A DNA stretch of 64,000 nucleotides from Micromonospora sp. U21 (GTDB taxonomy: Bacteria > Actinomycetota > Actinomycetes > Mycobacteriales > Micromonosporaceae), in contig NZ_JAGPYK010000003.1 in NCBI RefSeq assembly GCF_018070045.1, positions 307,611 to 371,610 on the forward strand, in the 5' to 3' direction. The notes below the pieces were generated by a model, which was not told the origin of the DNA, did no database searches, and was given only the letters and a program-made list of their open reading frames with translations. A program made the translations under genes and the position numbers. Numbering within the stretch: position 1 is the first letter of the stretch; every line of letters starts with the position of its first letter. Below, in pieces: positions 8,679 to 16,475 of the stretch.

Positions 8679-8785
8679 CGCGGTGTCCCCTCATCAGTGA
8701 GAACGGGACGTACATCCCGGAGCCCCAGCGCGTCGATCGTCGTGCCGGTGATGAGGGCCCGCTCGCCGGGGTTTCGTCTGGTCAT
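8675..8785 (-). CDS. 36-codon upstream ORF coupled to the EamA transporter
   Basis: An ATG at 8785 with an excellent GGAGG site eight bases upstream opens a 36-aa frame (starts MTRRNPGERALITG, ends LTDEGTPR). Its TGA overlaps the transporter ATG as ATGA. The transporter itself has only a modest ribosome site, so its translation probably depends on this ORF. It may be a leader that tunes the exporter, or the remnant of a longer gene; I recognise no family. It lies in the transcribed region downstream of the MarR operators. Confidence 0.55.
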   Translation of the reverse strand: MTRRNPGERALITGTTIDALGLRDVRPVLTDEGTPR

Positions 8786-8814
8786 CGTGCCGCCTCCTCG
8801 TGGCTTGCCGGTAG

Positions 8815-8841
8815 CTTAGTGCTAAGAAACTTAGTCTCAAG
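8815..8841. promoter_or_regulatory. MarR-type operator between exporter and MarR gene
   Basis: CTTAGTGCTAAG (8815-8826) is a palindrome with 5-base arms, followed by a related half-degenerate CTTAGTCTCAAG (8830-8841). Both lie in the gap between the upstream ORF of the exporter and the MarR start at 8878, the usual place for MarR dimer binding. Confidence 0.6.
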
Positions 8842-8877
8842 TATCTGACCGGCTATGAGACGTGACACAATCGGGTC

Positions 8878-9381
8878 ATGCGGCAGGAGAGAGTGACGGC
8901 GACCGACGGGGTGGACGTGATCGTCCGGCAGTGGGCGGCCGAGCGACCCGACCTTGAAACCCTCCCGATGGAGGTCTTCGGCCGGATCTACCGGATCTCC
9001 CGGCTGATGGGAGACCGGGTCGAGCGGGCGTACGCGCCCTTCGGTATCGGACGCGGTGAGTTCGACGTGCTCGCCACCCTGCGCCGGGCCGGCGAGCCTC
9101 ACACGCTGTCGCCGAGCCAGTTGTCGGCAACCCTGATGCTCACCACCGGCGGCATGACCGGCCGGCTGGACAAGCTGGCGCGTGCCGAGCTGGTGCGGCG
9201 CATTCCCGATCCGACGGACCGGCGTGCGCTGCGTGCCCAGTTGACCGCCAAGGGTCGGCAGGTGGTGGACGAGGCGCTCACCGCCGGGCTCGCCGAGCAG
9301 ACGGCGGCGCTGAACCAGCTACCAGCCGCGCAGCGCCAGCAACTGGCCGGGCTTCTCCGTACGCTGCTCGCCGCCTGCTGA
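8878..9381 (+). CDS. MarR family transcriptional regulator
   Basis: 167 aa. The winged helix-turn-helix occupies residues about 55-125 (RGEFDVLATLRRAG, SPSQLSATLMLTTGGMTGRL, then ARAELVRRIPDPTDRRALRA), with flanking dimerisation helices. The DRR wing motif is intact. It is divergent to the EamA exporter and its leader ORF, with CTTAG palindromes between them, so it is likely an autorepressor that also controls drug or metabolite export. It converges on a second MarR gene with only 41 bp between the stops. Confidence 0.9.
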   Translation: MRQERVTATDGVDVIVRQWAAERPDLETLPMEVFGRIYRISRLMGDRVERAYAPFGIGRGEFDVLATLRRAGEPHTLSPSQLSATLMLTTGGMTGRLDKLARAELVRRIPDPTDRRALRAQLTAKGRQVVDEALTAGLAEQTAALNQLPAAQRQQLAGLLRTLLAAC

Positions 9382-9422
9382 CGCGCGGGACGAGACAGCC
9401 GGCGAGCTTTCGCGAGCGCCAC

Positions 9423-9914
9423 TCATTCCTCGTGGTGCCGGTCGAGTTGCGCGCGAAGCGCCTCCGCGATTTCGCCCGCCGCGACGAGTTGATCCGGCGT
9501 GAGAGCGTCGACGAAGAGTTCGCGAATGGCACGCAGGTGCGGAACCGTGGACCGCTGGAACGCCTCGGCTCCGGCCGGCGTGAGCAGCACCTCCGCCCCT
9601 CGGGGAACGGTGGGGCACTCCTGGCGGCGGATGAGCCCGCGCCGCTCCATGCGCCCGAGGTGGTGGGAGAGCCTGCTCCGTTCCCAGCCGATGTGTGTCG
9701 CGAGTTCGGAGGAGCGCATCCGCCGGTCCTGTGCCTCGCTGAGGGCGAGCAGCACGGCGTAGTCCCCCGGCGAGAGCGAGGACTCGGTCTGGAGGCGTGA
9801 CGCGAGCCGGGACCTGAGTGCTTCCGTCGTCTCGATGAAGTCCCGCCAGATCCGTAGCTCCTCCGCGGTCGGCAGTTGGCGTCCTGCCCGCCGCCCGGGT
9901 GTGGCCTTTGTCAT
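9423..9914 (-). CDS. MarR family transcriptional regulator of the luciferase-like operon
   Basis: 163 aa. The N-terminal helix (LRIWRDFIETTEALRSRLAS) is followed by a winged helix-turn-helix (SPGDYAVLLALSEAQDRRMR, SSELATHIGWERSRLSHHLG, RMERRGLIRRQ). It belongs to the subgroup with W-R-D-F near the N-terminus. The ATG at 9914 faces the start of the monooxygenase operon at 10026. Two exact TTGACGTGTCAA palindromes fill the space between, so this protein almost certainly represses both directions. The ligand could be a substrate of the monooxygenases. Confidence 0.9.
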   Translation of the reverse strand: MTKATPGRRAGRQLPTAEELRIWRDFIETTEALRSRLASRLQTESSLSPGDYAVLLALSEAQDRRMRSSELATHIGWERSRLSHHLGRMERRGLIRRQECPTVPRGAEVLLTPAGAEAFQRSTVPHLRAIRELFVDALTPDQLVAAGEIAEALRAQLDRHHEE

Positions 9915-9928
9915 CTACTTCCCCTTGG

Positions 9929-9969
9929 TTGACGTGTCAATTGGCAGGCTAGCATCGTTGACGTGTCAA
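9929..9969. promoter_or_regulatory. Two identical 12-bp operators (TTGACGTGTCAA)
   Basis: The palindrome TTGACGTGTCAA occurs at 9929-9940 and again at 9958-9969, 29 bp apart start to start. Each half contains TTGAC, and on the minus strand TTGACA resembles a -35 hexamer, so binding would occlude promoters on both sides. Exact duplication in the only gap between the MarR gene and the monooxygenase operon makes this a confident operator call. Confidence 0.75.
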
Positions 9970-10025
9970 CCGCTTAGACCCCCGTCCAAGGGGTCACCCT
10001 GGTGGGACCGCCTGAGGAGGAGACC

Positions 10026-11075
10026 ATGCCGGCTGGAGGCTTCGAACTGGGGCTCAACTCGTTCGGGGAGGTGGCCACCGATGGCGACCGGGTCCTCAGC
10101 GACGCCGAGACCGTGCGGCTGCTCGTCGACGAGGCGCGGCTCGCGGAGTCGGTCGGACTCGACGTGTTCAGCCTGGGTGAGCACTACCGGGAGGGCCACA
10201 ACGACTCGGCCACCCCCGTGTTGCTCGCGGCGATCGCGACGGCGACTGATCGGATCCGCCTCGGCACCTCGGTCACGGTGCTCAGCACGAATGATCCGGT
10301 ACGGCTCTACCACGAGTTCTCCACCCTCGACGCGGTGTCCAACGGCAGGGCCCAGATCGTTCTCGGGCGGGCGTCGGCGACCGAGTCGTTTCCACTGTTC
10401 GGCTACGACCTGGCCGACTACGAGCGGTTGTTCGAGGAGAAGCTCGACCTCTTCGTACGACTCCGGCGGGACGAACCGGTCACCTGGTCCGGTACCGTAC
10501 GCAGCCCGCTGACCGCGCAGCGGCTGCATCCCCGGATGCGGCCCGGTGGCATCCCGACGTGGATCGGCGTCGGCGGGAGCCCGAACTCGGTGCTCCGCGC
10601 GGCGCGCTACGGACTTCCGCTCATGATGGCGATCATCGGCGGGCGCCCGCAGCGGTTCGCCGGTCACGTCGATCTCTATCTCCGGGCGCTCGAACAGGCC
10701 GGGCATACTGTCCAGCCGATCGGGCAACACTCGCTGGGCCTCGTCGCGGACACCGACGAGGAGGCGGTGGAGACGTGGTGGCGGTACTGGCAGCCGGTCG
10801 TGGCGGCGCTCGCCGAGGAGCGCGGCTTCTACAAGCCGGACCGCGCGCGCTACCAGGCCGAAATCGACCACGGGGCGCTGTTCGTCGGGTCGCCGGAGAC
10901 GGTCGCGCGAAAGATCGCGACGGTCGCCCGCGATCTGCGGCTGAGCCGCTTCGACCTCAAATACGACATCATGCACCTGCCTCGCGAGGCACGCGCGCGC
11001 ACCATCGAGCTGCTGGGCAGCGAGGTCGCGCCGCGGGTCCGGGAGCTGCTGGCGAAGGAGCCCACCAATGTCTGA
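10026..11075 (+). CDS. LLM-class flavin-dependent oxidoreductase (first of pair)
   Basis: 349 aa from ATG 10026 with GAGGAGGAG upstream. It has the bacterial luciferase-like TIM-barrel features: GLNSFGEVATDGDR at the N-terminus, SLGEHYREGHN near residue 55, LGTSVTVLSTNDPVRLYHEF and the IGVGGSPNSVLRAARYGLPL segment. Enzymes of this type oxidise substrates with FMNH2 or reduce them with F420H2. It overlaps the next gene by eight bases and is about half identical to it by eye, so the pair looks like a duplication or a heterodimer. The F420/NADP oxidoreductase-like gene downstream makes F420 a reasonable cofactor guess. Induction is probably through the MarR protein at 9423. Confidence 0.88.
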   Translation: MPAGGFELGLNSFGEVATDGDRVLSDAETVRLLVDEARLAESVGLDVFSLGEHYREGHNDSATPVLLAAIATATDRIRLGTSVTVLSTNDPVRLYHEFSTLDAVSNGRAQIVLGRASATESFPLFGYDLADYERLFEEKLDLFVRLRRDEPVTWSGTVRSPLTAQRLHPRMRPGGIPTWIGVGGSPNSVLRAARYGLPLMMAIIGGRPQRFAGHVDLYLRALEQAGHTVQPIGQHSLGLVADTDEEAVETWWRYWQPVVAALAEERGFYKPDRARYQAEIDHGALFVGSPETVARKIATVARDLRLSRFDLKYDIMHLPREARARTIELLGSEVAPRVRELLAKEPTNV

Positions 11076-12099
11076 CCTCGAGTTCGGCCTCGACACCTTC
11101 GGCGACGTACCGGAGGACGACTCAGGTAAGCCGATCTCCTACGCGGCGGCCATCCGGCAGGTCGTCGACGAGGCGGTGCTGGCCGACCAACTCGGCGTCG
11201 ACGTCATCGCCCTCGGCGAGCACCACCGGCCTGAATATTCGGTCTCGACACCGGAGACCGTGCTGGCCGGTATCGCCACCCGCACATCGCGGATCCGGCT
11301 CGCCTCCGGAGTGACCGTACTGAGTTCGGACGACCCGGTCCGGGTGTTCCAGCGCTTCGCGACGGTCGACGCGCTGTCGCACGGCCGGGCCGAGGTCATC
11401 CTCGGTCGCGGCTCGTTCACCGAGTCCTTCCCCCTGTTCGGCTACGACCTGCGCGACTACGACGTGCTGTTCGAGGAGAAGATCGAGCTGTTCGTGAAAC
11501 TGCTGGACGAGCAGCCGGTCACCTGGAGCGGCACCATGCGGGCTCCGCTGGAGAACGCGGACGTCTTCCCGAAGACGGAGTCGGGGCGGCTCACGACCTG
11601 GGTGGGCGTCGGCGGCTCGCCGCAGTCGGTCGTACGCACCGCCCGGTACGGCCTCCCGCTCATGCTCGCCATCATCGGCGGGAGTCCCGAGCGTTTCGCG
11701 CCCTACATCGACCTGTACCGGCGGGCAGCCGAGCAACTCGGCACGACCGCGCACCCGGTCGGGATGCACTCCCCCGGCTTCATCGCCGACACCGACGAGG
11801 AGGCGAAGGAGCTGTACTGGCCGCACTACCGGGTCATGCGGGACCGGATCGGTGGGCTGCGGGGCTGGCCGCCGATCCGTCGCCAGGAGTTCGACGCCGA
11901 GGTGGAGCACGGTTCCCTCTACATCGGCTCACCGGAGACCGTGGCCCGCCGCATGGCCCGGGCGATCCGCAGCGTCGGCGTCGGCCGCTTCGACCTCATC
12001 TACACAGCGGGAGCGCAGCCGGTCAGCGCCCGGATGCGCGCCGTGGAGCTGTACGGCAGCAAGGTGATCCCCATGGTCCGTGACATCCTGGCCAGCTGA
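11068..12099 (+). CDS. LLM-class flavin-dependent oxidoreductase (second of pair)
   Basis: 343 aa. The ATG at 11068 lies inside the end of the first monooxygenase gene, so the two are translationally coupled. It repeats the same landmarks ([67 protein letters not shown]) and the same overall length. The two products are paralogues and could form a heterodimer as luciferase alpha and beta do, which is inference. No signal peptide or membrane segment is seen. Confidence 0.88.
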   Translation: MSDLEFGLDTFGDVPEDDSGKPISYAAAIRQVVDEAVLADQLGVDVIALGEHHRPEYSVSTPETVLAGIATRTSRIRLASGVTVLSSDDPVRVFQRFATVDALSHGRAEVILGRGSFTESFPLFGYDLRDYDVLFEEKIELFVKLLDEQPVTWSGTMRAPLENADVFPKTESGRLTTWVGVGGSPQSVVRTARYGLPLMLAIIGGSPERFAPYIDLYRRAAEQLGTTAHPVGMHSPGFIADTDEEAKELYWPHYRVMRDRIGGLRGWPPIRRQEFDAEVEHGSLYIGSPETVARRMARAIRSVGVGRFDLIYTAGAQPVSARMRAVELYGSKVIPMVRDILAS

Positions 12100-12140
12100 C
12101 CCGTCCCCACGAACGCCGCATCGGCACCCGGAAGGAAGAC

Positions 12141-12857
12141 ATGAACGGCAACGGCCGGAACAGGCCACAGACCCTCGCGGTCCTCGGCGCCGGCAAGGTG
12201 GGCACCGTGCTCGCCCGGCTCGCCGTCGCCGCCGGATACCGGGTGCTCGTCGCCGGCTCCGGCGACCCGGCGAGGATCGCCCTCACCGTCGAGGTGCTCA
12301 CACCCGGAGCGGTCGCCACCACCGCGGTCGACGCCGCGGCCGCCGCCGACATCGTCATCCTCGCCCTCCCGCTCGGCAAGTACCGCAGCGTTCCCTCCGA
12401 GACGTTCCGCGGCAAGCTCGTCGTCGACGCGATGAACTACTGGTGGGAGGTCGACGGCATCCGCGACGACCTCACCAACCCGCGTACCTCGTCGAGCGAG
12501 ACCGTCCAGATGTTCCTGTCCGGCGCCCGGGTCGTCAAGGCGTTCAACCACATGGGATATCACGATCTTGAGGACGAGGCGCGGCCGGCGGGAGCAGCCG
12601 GCCGCAAGGCCATCGCGATCGCTGGTGACGACGCCGCCGATCTCGCGGTGGTCGCGTCCCTTGTCGACGCGCTCGGCTTCGATCCGGTCGTCGCCGGTCC
12701 CCTCGCCGAGGGCGTCCGGCTCGAACCGGGCAGCGAGTTGTTCGGCGCCAACGTGAGCGCAGACGAGGTACGGGCCATGCTCGACCGTTTTCCCGAATCG
12801 GAACGTGGACGGACCATCGCCTCTGCGCGATCCTCGACGTCGCAGGACGCGGCGTAG
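12141..12857 (+). CDS. F420/NADP oxidoreductase-like NAD(P)-binding protein
   Basis: 238 aa, 41 bp after the second monooxygenase and led by GGAAGGAAG. Residues 10-45 form a Rossmann fold ([18 protein letters not shown], then VAGSGDP). The middle region ([45 protein letters not shown]) matches the NADP oxidoreductase coenzyme F420-dependent (F420_oxidored) family. A role in recycling reduced F420 or NADPH for the two monooxygenases would explain the operon. The family contains members that do not bind F420, so the cofactor is not certain. Confidence 0.82.
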   Translation: MNGNGRNRPQTLAVLGAGKVGTVLARLAVAAGYRVLVAGSGDPARIALTVEVLTPGAVATTAVDAAAAADIVILALPLGKYRSVPSETFRGKLVVDAMNYWWEVDGIRDDLTNPRTSSSETVQMFLSGARVVKAFNHMGYHDLEDEARPAGAAGRKAIAIAGDDAADLAVVASLVDALGFDPVVAGPLAEGVRLEPGSELFGANVSADEVRAMLDRFPESERGRTIASARSSTSQDAA

Positions 12858-12861
12858 CCCG

Positions 12862-15117
12862 TCAGCAGCCGGCGCGCACGGCTTCCCGCGCCGCCTGGGC
12901 GAGCTGCTCGTCGTGCGGCCGGCCCAGCTCACGCGCGAGCTCGATGGTCCGGTCGAGCAGCGCCAGCGCCTCGTCACCGCGACCCGCGACACGGCACGTC
13001 TCGGCGTAGGCGTGCAGGCAGTCGATCTCCAGCTGCACCTCGGCCAGCGGTTCCAGCAGCTCGAAGGCGCGCCGGTGGTGTTCGAGAGCCTTCTCGGGTG
13101 AACCCATGACCCGCAGCGCGACGCCGAGACAGTTGTGGCACCACGCCTGGTTGTGTTGGAGATTGTTCTGCTCGGACAGCCGCAACGCGTCGTGCAGCGT
13201 CCGCAGTGACTCCGCCGGGTCGTGCGATGCCAGCGCGACGCCGAGGGTGACCAGCCCCGTGATCTGGGCAGGCCCGTCGGCCAGGGCGACGGACGCCCGG
13301 GCGAGTTCGACGGCTTCGCTGTGCCGCCCGAGGTGAAGCGTCACCCATCCGTCGAAGGCCAGCGCCTGGGACTGCCCGGCGCGGCGCCCGATCTTCTCGA
13401 ACAGCTCGCGCGCCCGCCGAAAGCACAGTTGCGCCGCTTCGAGATCGCCCAGATCCCGGCGGACGAGGCCGATGCGCAGCGCCAGACCGGCTGCGAGGTC
13501 GTCGTCCGGCCCGGACCGCTCGGCCAGCTCGTAGGCGGCGAGCGCCTCGGCGAGGCGTCCGGCGGCGGCACGGGCGAAGCCGAGGTCCGCCAGCAGCGAA
13601 GCCCGCTGCTGGTCGCGGCCGAGACGTGCCGCGGCGGCCGCGGCGGCTTCGAGCAGGCGTGCCTGGTCGTCGGTGCCCCGGTGCCGGAAGAACCACACCC
13701 GCATGGCCTGCGGCAGGTCGGCCACCACCTCGTCCATGCCGAGCCGCACGGCGGCGTCGAAACAGGCGACCAGGTTGACGTACTCGAGGTCGAACCAGGC
13801 CATGGCCTTCGCCGGATCGCCCGGCGAAGGCTCCTTGCGGTACGGCGAGGGCAGCGTCCGGTCGTGGGCGACCGCCTGCGCCAGATAGTGCCTCAGGACC
13901 CGGCGCAGGGCGGCGTCAGCCTGCGGCTCCTCGTCGGCGGCGATGTCTGCCGCGTACAGCCGGATCAGGTCGTGCATCCGGTACCGCCCGGGCGCAAGCT
14001 CCTGGATCAGGTGGGCGTCGACAAGCTCCTCCAGCACCGCGCCGACCCGCCCGGACGGCATGTCGGCGAGTGCGCCGGCCACCGCCGCGTCGAAGTCGGC
14101 GCCCGGCAGCACGCCCAGTAGCCGGAACATGCGGCGCTGGACGGCGTCGAGCTGCTGGAGCGACATGCCGAACACGGAGCCGAAGCGGTTGCCGGTGTCG
14201 CGCAGCCGCTCAGCCAGCACCGCCACCGTCCAGCCCGGCCGGTGGCGAAGCCGCGCGCCGGCCATCCGTAGCGCCAGCGGGAGGCCACCGCACTGCCGCA
14301 GCACCTGGCCGACCGCTTCCTCCCCGGTGAGCGCGAGTCCGGCCGCCCGGCCGAACAGGTTGGCCGCGTCGCCGTCGGCCAGGGGCTCCAGGGACACCGG
14401 CGGCACCCCGTCCAGGCTGACCAGCCGGTAGCGGCTGGTGATCAGGACCGTGGACTTACCCGCGCCGGGGAGCAGTGGGCGGACCTGCTCCGCGTCGACC
14501 GCGTTGTCGAGCACGACGAGCGCCCGCCGGCGGGACAGCTCCGACCTCCAGAGCGCCGCGCGTTCGGCGGCGCTGGCCGGCGGGTGCGTGACGTCCAACG
14601 CGCCCAGCAGCCGGCCCAGCGCGGCCTGCGGCTCCAGCGGCTCCTGGCCGGGGGTGAAGCCGTGCAGGTCCAGGTAGAGCCCGCCGTCCGGATACGTAGG
14701 GGCGAGCCGATGGGCCACGTGCACGGCCAGGCTCGTCTTGCCCACGCCCGCCATGCCGTCGATCGCGACCGCGCCGGCGGTACGCAGCAGCTCTTCGACC
14801 AGCGCGGACTCCGCCTCCCGGCCGGTGAAGTCGAACAGGTCGGCCGGCAGGTCGTTGCGGCGTGGGACGGGTGCCGCGCCGGCCTTGTCCGCCTCGGCCC
14901 ACACCGCGCGCAGTGGCCGGGGGTCGCGGCCCACAGCCCGGCACAGCGCCACGACGGCCTCCCACGGCGGCACCAGCCGACCGGTCAGGTACCGGGACAG
15001 CGACGAGCTGCTCAGACCCGACTCGCGGGAAAGGGCGCGCAGGCTGAGCCCGCTCAGCTCCTTGATCCGGGCCAGCTGAGCCACCAGTCGCTCCTGGGGG
15101 CTGGACACCTGCAACAC
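12862..15117 (-). CDS. XRE-NB-ARC-TPR (STAND) transcriptional regulator
   Basis: About 751 aa from GTG 15117 or 15108; the frame runs further upstream but only as antisense of the AhpD-like gene. Residues 5-65 form an XRE helix-turn-helix (IKELSGLSLRALSRESGLSS, then SSLSRYLTGRLVPPWEAVVA). An NB-ARC ATPase follows with Walker A GMAGVGKTSLA and Walker B ALVVLDNAVD, then a winged-helix segment (YRMHDLIRLYAADIA). The C-terminal 300 residues are TPR repeats. Such proteins act as nucleotide-gated switches that bind DNA when a ligand is sensed. It is divergent to the AhpD-like gene, with a tandem GTGTCCCACG repeat between, so it probably controls that gene and itself. Confidence 0.88.
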   Translation of the reverse strand: MLQVSSPQERLVAQLARIKELSGLSLRALSRESGLSSSSLSRYLTGRLVPPWEAVVALCRAVGRDPRPLRAVWAEADKAGAAPVPRRNDLPADLFDFTGREAESALVEELLRTAGAVAIDGMAGVGKTSLAVHVAHRLAPTYPDGGLYLDLHGFTPGQEPLEPQAALGRLLGALDVTHPPASAAERAALWRSELSRRRALVVLDNAVDAEQVRPLLPGAGKSTVLITSRYRLVSLDGVPPVSLEPLADGDAANLFGRAAGLALTGEEAVGQVLRQCGGLPLALRMAGARLRHRPGWTVAVLAERLRDTGNRFGSVFGMSLQQLDAVQRRMFRLLGVLPGADFDAAVAGALADMPSGRVGAVLEELVDAHLIQELAPGRYRMHDLIRLYAADIAADEEPQADAALRRVLRHYLAQAVAHDRTLPSPYRKEPSPGDPAKAMAWFDLEYVNLVACFDAAVRLGMDEVVADLPQAMRVWFFRHRGTDDQARLLEAAAAAAARLGRDQQRASLLADLGFARAAAGRLAEALAAYELAERSGPDDDLAAGLALRIGLVRRDLGDLEAAQLCFRRARELFEKIGRRAGQSQALAFDGWVTLHLGRHSEAVELARASVALADGPAQITGLVTLGVALASHDPAESLRTLHDALRLSEQNNLQHNQAWCHNCLGVALRVMGSPEKALEHHRRAFELLEPLAEVQLEIDCLHAYAETCRVAGRGDEALALLDRTIELARELGRPHDEQLAQAAREAVRAGC

Positions 15118-15180
15118 CGTACCGTCCCGGCCCGCGCGGGCCGATCGGCGATGCGTTTGCGCTGCTGGGCAGGGGCCTGG

Positions 15181-15200
15181 GTGTCCCACGGTGTCCCACG
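15181..15200. promoter_or_regulatory. Tandem GTGTCCCACG direct repeat between divergent genes
   Basis: GTGTCCCACG occurs twice head to tail with no spacer, between the XRE-NB-ARC-TPR gene start and the AhpD-like gene start. A ten-base period places both copies on the same helix face, which suits a regulator binding direct repeats. The STAND protein next door is the obvious candidate. Confidence 0.45.
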
Positions 15201-15277
15201 GACCGCGCGTGCCCCGGCACGCCGGTGGTCGGATGACTCCCGTCAGAGACACCGACGACGGAGACGAAGGAGAAGCG

Positions 15278-15733
15278 ATGTCGACCGAGCGCATGCCGAA
15301 CCCCGCGGTTCTGCTCCCCGACGCGATGGAGGCCCTGATGGCCGTCAACAGGGCCGTGGCGGGCGCCGGGCTGGACGGCAGGCTGTTGGCGCTGAGCCAC
15401 CTGCGGGCCAGCCAGATCAACGGCTGTGGCCCGTGTGTGGCCGGCGGCGCCCACCAGGCCCGCCAGCACGGTGCGACCGCCGACCAGGTGCATGCCGTCG
15501 CCGCGTGGCGGGAGACGCCCTGGTTCAGCGACGAGGAGCGCGCCGCGCTGGCGCTGACCGAGGCCGTGACCCGGCTCGCCGACCAGCCGGACCCGGTGCC
15601 GGACCAGCTGTGGGACGTGGCCGCCAAGCACTTCGACCAGAAGGAGCTGGCCGCGCTGCTGCTCAACATCGCGATGACCAACGCCTTCAACCGGCTCAAC
15701 GCGCCGACCCGCCAGCAGGCGGGCACGTGGTGA
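15278..15733 (+). CDS. Carboxymuconolactone decarboxylase / AhpD-like protein
   Basis: 151 aa from ATG 15278 behind AAGGAGA. The central motif SQINGCGPCVAGGAHQARQH carries the CxxC plus downstream His of the AhpD alkylhydroperoxidase fold; the flanking helices fit (LLALSHLRA before, LTEAVTRLAD after). AhpD-like proteins use the redox-active cysteine pair against peroxides or act on lactones. It stands divergent to the STAND regulator and 77 bp upstream of the DUF1801 gene on the same strand, which suggests a small stress operon. Confidence 0.88.
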   Translation: MSTERMPNPAVLLPDAMEALMAVNRAVAGAGLDGRLLALSHLRASQINGCGPCVAGGAHQARQHGATADQVHAVAAWRETPWFSDEERAALALTEAVTRLADQPDPVPDQLWDVAAKHFDQKELAALLLNIAMTNAFNRLNAPTRQQAGTW

Positions 15734-15810
15734 CCCGTTCCTGATCGGAACCGACAGGGTCACACCGACCAGTACCGCCCGAAGCCACACGTCACCGAGA
15801 GGACGTTGTC

Positions 15811-16269
15811 ATGTCGACCACGACGAAGACCACCACCGCCACCCGCGAGCAGCGCGGTGGTTTCACCGACGAGGAGCGGGGCGCGATGAAGGAGCGCGCC
15901 AAGGAGCTGAAGGCGGGCGCGCGTCGGGGCGCCAAGGCCGACACGGAGAAGGACGTACTCGCGAAGATCGCCGAGATGTCGGAGTCCGATCGCGTGATCG
16001 CCGAGCGGCTGCACGCCGTGATCAAGGCCAACGCGCCGGTCCTCACCCCGAAGCTGTGGTACGGGATGCCCGCGTACGCCCGCGACGGCAAGGTGGTCTG
16101 CTTCTTCCAGAGCGCGGCGAAGTTCAAGACGCGGTACGCGACGCTCGGCTTCAGTGACCAGGCGAACCTCGACGAGGGCACCATGTGGTCGTGCTACTTC
16201 GCGCTGACCGAGCTGACGGCCGACGACGAGGCGCGGATCGGGGCACTCGTGAAGCAGGCGGTCAGCTGA
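15811..16269 (+). CDS. DUF1801 (YdhG-like) domain protein
   Basis: 152 aa. Residues 1-60 are hydrophilic and rich in Lys, Ala and Glu ([20 protein letters not shown]). Residues 60-150 match the DUF1801/YdhG fold ([40 protein letters not shown], then [10 protein letters not shown]). The family is related to small iron-chaperone-like proteins, but the function in actinobacteria is not settled. It lies downstream of the AhpD-like gene, likely in one transcript, and is closed by a 14-bp hairpin. Confidence 0.82.
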   Translation: MSTTTKTTTATREQRGGFTDEERGAMKERAKELKAGARRGAKADTEKDVLAKIAEMSESDRVIAERLHAVIKANAPVLTPKLWYGMPAYARDGKVVCFFQSAAKFKTRYATLGFSDQANLDEGTMWSCYFALTELTADDEARIGALVKQAVS

Positions 16270-16285
16270 GGACGCGGTCGCTTCG

Positions 16286-16324
16286 CAGCGGGAGGTCGGA
16301 CGTGCCCACGCCGACCTCCCGCTG
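16286..16324 (+). terminator. Perfect 14-bp hairpin terminator
   Basis: CAGCGGGAGGTCGG (16286-16299) pairs exactly with CCGACCTCCCGCTG (16311-16324) around an 11-base loop. It begins 17 bases after the DUF1801 stop and isolates that operon from the subtilase promoter region (16325-16475). Confidence 0.75.
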
Positions 16325-16475
16325 AGGCGTTTCGACGCCGGCCCCGGAAGAGACACCGGCGGTGCTGCCCCGCCCGTGCAGGTTCAGCCGGAGTGACCCA
16401 GGTCACTCGAGGTGAACTTTCACCCGCCGGTCACGTCCGGAGCACCTGGATACCTCTCGAGTTCATCCAGGGAGA

